In this document: piece after piece, positions 13,426 to 15,008 of the stretch | How positions within the stretch are numbered: the stretch's first letter is position 1 | How the letters are laid out: each line of letters begins with the position of its first letter | Assembly (NCBI GenBank): GCA_903912435.1 | Contig: CAIWHI010000135.1 | Location: 1-15,008 of the forward strand | Source: an uncultured Bacteroidota bacterium | GTDB lineage: Bacteria > Bacteroidota > Bacteroidia > Chitinophagales > Chitinophagaceae | Reading direction: 5' to 3' | DNA length: 15,008 nt | Notes under the pieces: model-generated | The model's input: the letters and a program-made list of their open reading frames with translations, nothing else | Told to the model about the DNA's origin: nothing | Database searches by the model: none | Position numbers and translations under genes: made by a program

Positions 13426-13581
13426 GCTTAAATATTGGATATCGCTCTTTAGGGTTTGTCATCTTATATTATCCTAGATATAATAATACCAACCTTCAGG
13501 TTTTGAAATTTTCATGCAGTTGCCCCCACGTATCTCTTATTTTCTTTAACTTCGTAATCGTATACTATTTTCTGTTAGTCT

Positions 13582-14979
13582 ATGAGGAAGGGGGGAATAT
13601 TTGGTTTATTGTTGCTATGGGGTCTGGGTGCTTTTGGCCAGAGGAAATGCGGTATTGTGGATGAACGGAATGCACTTATTGCACAGGATGCATCATGGAT
13701 TCAGAAATTTGAAAATCAGCGTAGCTTACTCCAATCTATTGCTGATAATTATTTGGCACAACATGCAGAAGGGAAAGAACAAAGGGCCACTTCCATACCT
13801 ACCATACCGGTTATATTTCATATCATGGTCACCAATGCCCAACTGGCCAGGATGGGGGGTATTGATGGTTTGAAAATGAGGGTTGACTCGCAGATGGTGG
13901 TTTTAAACCGGGACTACAACAGGCAAAACGCCGATTCGGTTATGATTCCTTCCTTATGGAAGCCGCTTTATGGTAATCCTGGGATTCGCTTTGGTTTGGC
14001 ACATACATCCCCTATAGGTTGGAACAGTCCGGGATATGAATTAAAGATTATACCCGATGTTCCGGGTGGTTTTTATGCAGGTACTGGTGGAATATATAGT
14101 GATGCTAAATACGACTCTACAGGTGGCCTAAATGCATGGGACATAAGCAGGTATGTAAATGTATGGTGCTATAATTTTGCCGATGCTTCAGGTTACCTTG
14201 GTCTTACTTATTCCAAATCATTTACCATAGCCACTACACGAGACCAAGAGGGTATAAGTCTCTATTATCCTGCGTTGGGCTGTCAGGATACAGGGGGTAC
14301 CTTGTTTTTTCCCTATGGTCATAGTTTCAGACTAGGGAGAACACTGACCCATGAAATGGGGCATTATTTTGAGATATGGCATACCTGGGGCGATGATGGG
14401 TTTGATGATTGCCCGTGGAGCGGGTCGCATAGAGACGATGGGATTGCGGATACCCCACCACAAGGTAATTCATCGGCTGGTTTGCCAGCATATACTATTC
14501 CGGATGGTACCCTAAATGATGTTTGCCAGGATAGTATGATGGTGAATATGCAGTCAATAGGTTATGCCTGCCTAGATTTTATGGACTATACTGATGATAG
14601 CAGTATGCATTTGTTCACCCCTATGCAGGCGGCGGTAATGGCATCAATGGTTTCGCCCGGTGGTGAGAGTTATTCTTTGACTCAGCATCCTGAATTATTG
14701 CAATATCCTGCCAATACAGGTATAGCAGGTGTAAATGTTGGTTTGGATTTTAGCATTTCCCCTAATCCAAGTACCGGGCTTATTTGCGTTACCTCATCCC
14801 AAAAAATGCAAAAACTGGTACTTTACAGTGCAATAGGCCAGGAAATAAGCCTGCCACCCGGCACAGGGCAGGGCGAAAACTATTATTCTATAGACTTATC
14901 AGGATTGGATAAGGGTATTTACTTCCTTAGGTGTAACTTTGCAACCGGAAGTATAACCAGTAAGGTGCTTTTGCAATAA
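13582..14979 (+). CDS. Secreted M43-like zinc metalloprotease with T9SS tail
   Basis: A 465-residue exported protease. Residues 1-19 are a signal peptide (GGIFGLLLLWGLGAFGQ). The mid-region PTIPVIFHIMVTN (73-85) opens a pappalysin/cytophagalysin-type (M43) domain. The zinc site is HEMGHYFEIWH (257-267): ligands H257, H261, H267 and catalytic E258, with the usual metzincin Gly replaced by E264. The Met-turn is M334 in CLDFMDYTDD. Cysteines at 196, 234, 277, 315 and 330 could form disulfides as in this family. Residues about 388-465 form a T9SS type A sorting domain (FSISPNPSTG; KLVLYSAIGQE; GIYFLRC; SKVLLQ). The product is likely released or held on the surface to digest protein. The ATG has no clear Shine-Dalgarno; the gene stands alone in the window. 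Confidence 0.92.
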   Translation: MRKGGIFGLLLLWGLGAFGQRKCGIVDERNALIAQDASWIQKFENQRSLLQSIADNYLAQHAEGKEQRATSIPTIPVIFHIMVTNAQLARMGGIDGLKMRVDSQMVVLNRDYNRQNADSVMIPSLWKPLYGNPGIRFGLAHTSPIGWNSPGYELKIIPDVPGGFYAGTGGIYSDAKYDSTGGLNAWDISRYVNVWCYNFADASGYLGLTYSKSFTIATTRDQEGISLYYPALGCQDTGGTLFFPYGHSFRLGRTLTHEMGHYFEIWHTWGDDGFDDCPWSGSHRDDGIADTPPQGNSSAGLPAYTIPDGTLNDVCQDSMMVNMQSIGYACLDFMDYTDDSSMHLFTPMQAAVMASMVSPGGESYSLTQHPELLQYPANTGIAGVNVGLDFSISPNPSTGLICVTSSQKMQKLVLYSAIGQEISLPPGTGQGENYYSIDLSGLDKGIYFLRCNFATGSITSKVLLQ

Positions 14980-14996
14980 AAGCGAATTAGTTAGTT

Positions 14997-15008
14997 TCCT
15001 AATTAGGA
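14997..15008. repeat. Palindrome TCCTAATTAGGA at the window edge
   Basis: A perfect 12-bp palindrome 17 bp after the metalloprotease stop, cut off by the end of the window. AATTAG just upstream can also pair with its CTAATT. It may be part of a terminator or longer repeat, which cannot be judged here. Confidence 0.3.

Larger units (their letters stand above)
13136..13581. other. Gene-free region upstream of the metalloprotease gene
   Basis: About 450 bp between two divergent genes without a credible ORF; the 70-codon frame on the minus strand (13151-13363) crosses the repeats and has no family features. It contains an 11-bp direct repeat, CCATAA-type inverted repeats and a 9-bp palindrome, listed separately. 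TAACTTCG (13547-13554), one base from TAnnTTTG and 27 bp ahead of the ATG, is the best promoter candidate for the metalloprotease gene. Confidence 0.5.

Overview
The window looks like chromosomal DNA of a Bacteroidota bacterium, most likely from the Chitinophagales/Sphingobacteriales side (inferred from gene content; I ran no search). The support is: two secreted proteins ending in type IX secretion (T9SS type A) sorting domains; TAnnTTTG (-7 type) promoter boxes just upstream of several genes; weak or absent Shine-Dalgarno sites; and an AT-rich composition. No rRNA, tRNA, phage, complete IS or CRISPR was seen.

Layout. 1-289: no gene; two imperfect 31-bp tandem units, a strong palindrome and a terminator. 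290-1582 (-): T9SS-exported repeat protein. 1864-4925 (-): a two-gene signalling operon, a soluble multi-PAS histidine kinase with an HNOBA-like N-terminus followed after 5 bp by a single-domain response regulator. 5102-6173 (-): an Fe-S protein (Fer4_19 + CDGSH) followed after 10 bp by a CoA-pyrophosphatase-type Nudix hydrolase that has no usable ATG. 6439-8643 (-): purL, ended by a clear terminator. 8733-9698 (-): kdsD, the arabinose-5-phosphate isomerase of Kdo synthesis. 9711-10177: gene-free, mostly a 246-bp imperfect inverted-repeat element that looks like a MITE. 10178-11434 (-): a geranylgeranyl-reductase-family flavoprotein. 11666-12704 (+): a divergent pair, a PadR regulator translationally overlapping a HAAS-like membrane protein, with a palindrome over the promoter. 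12713-13120 (-): DUF983 zinc-ribbon membrane protein. 13121-13581: gene-free with small repeats. 13582-14979 (+): secreted M43-like metalloprotease with a T9SS tail.

Functionally this is mostly housekeeping and envelope biology: purine and Kdo synthesis, nucleotide/CoA clean-up, an Fe-S protein, signalling, and two exported proteins. I see no obvious large new system. The most interesting points are the palindromic element at 9811-10056, the HNOBA-like sensor without a visible H-NOX partner, the autoregulation-ready PadR/HAAS pair, the nearly leaderless promoters of purL and kdsD, and a palindrome just ahead of the Fe-S gene.
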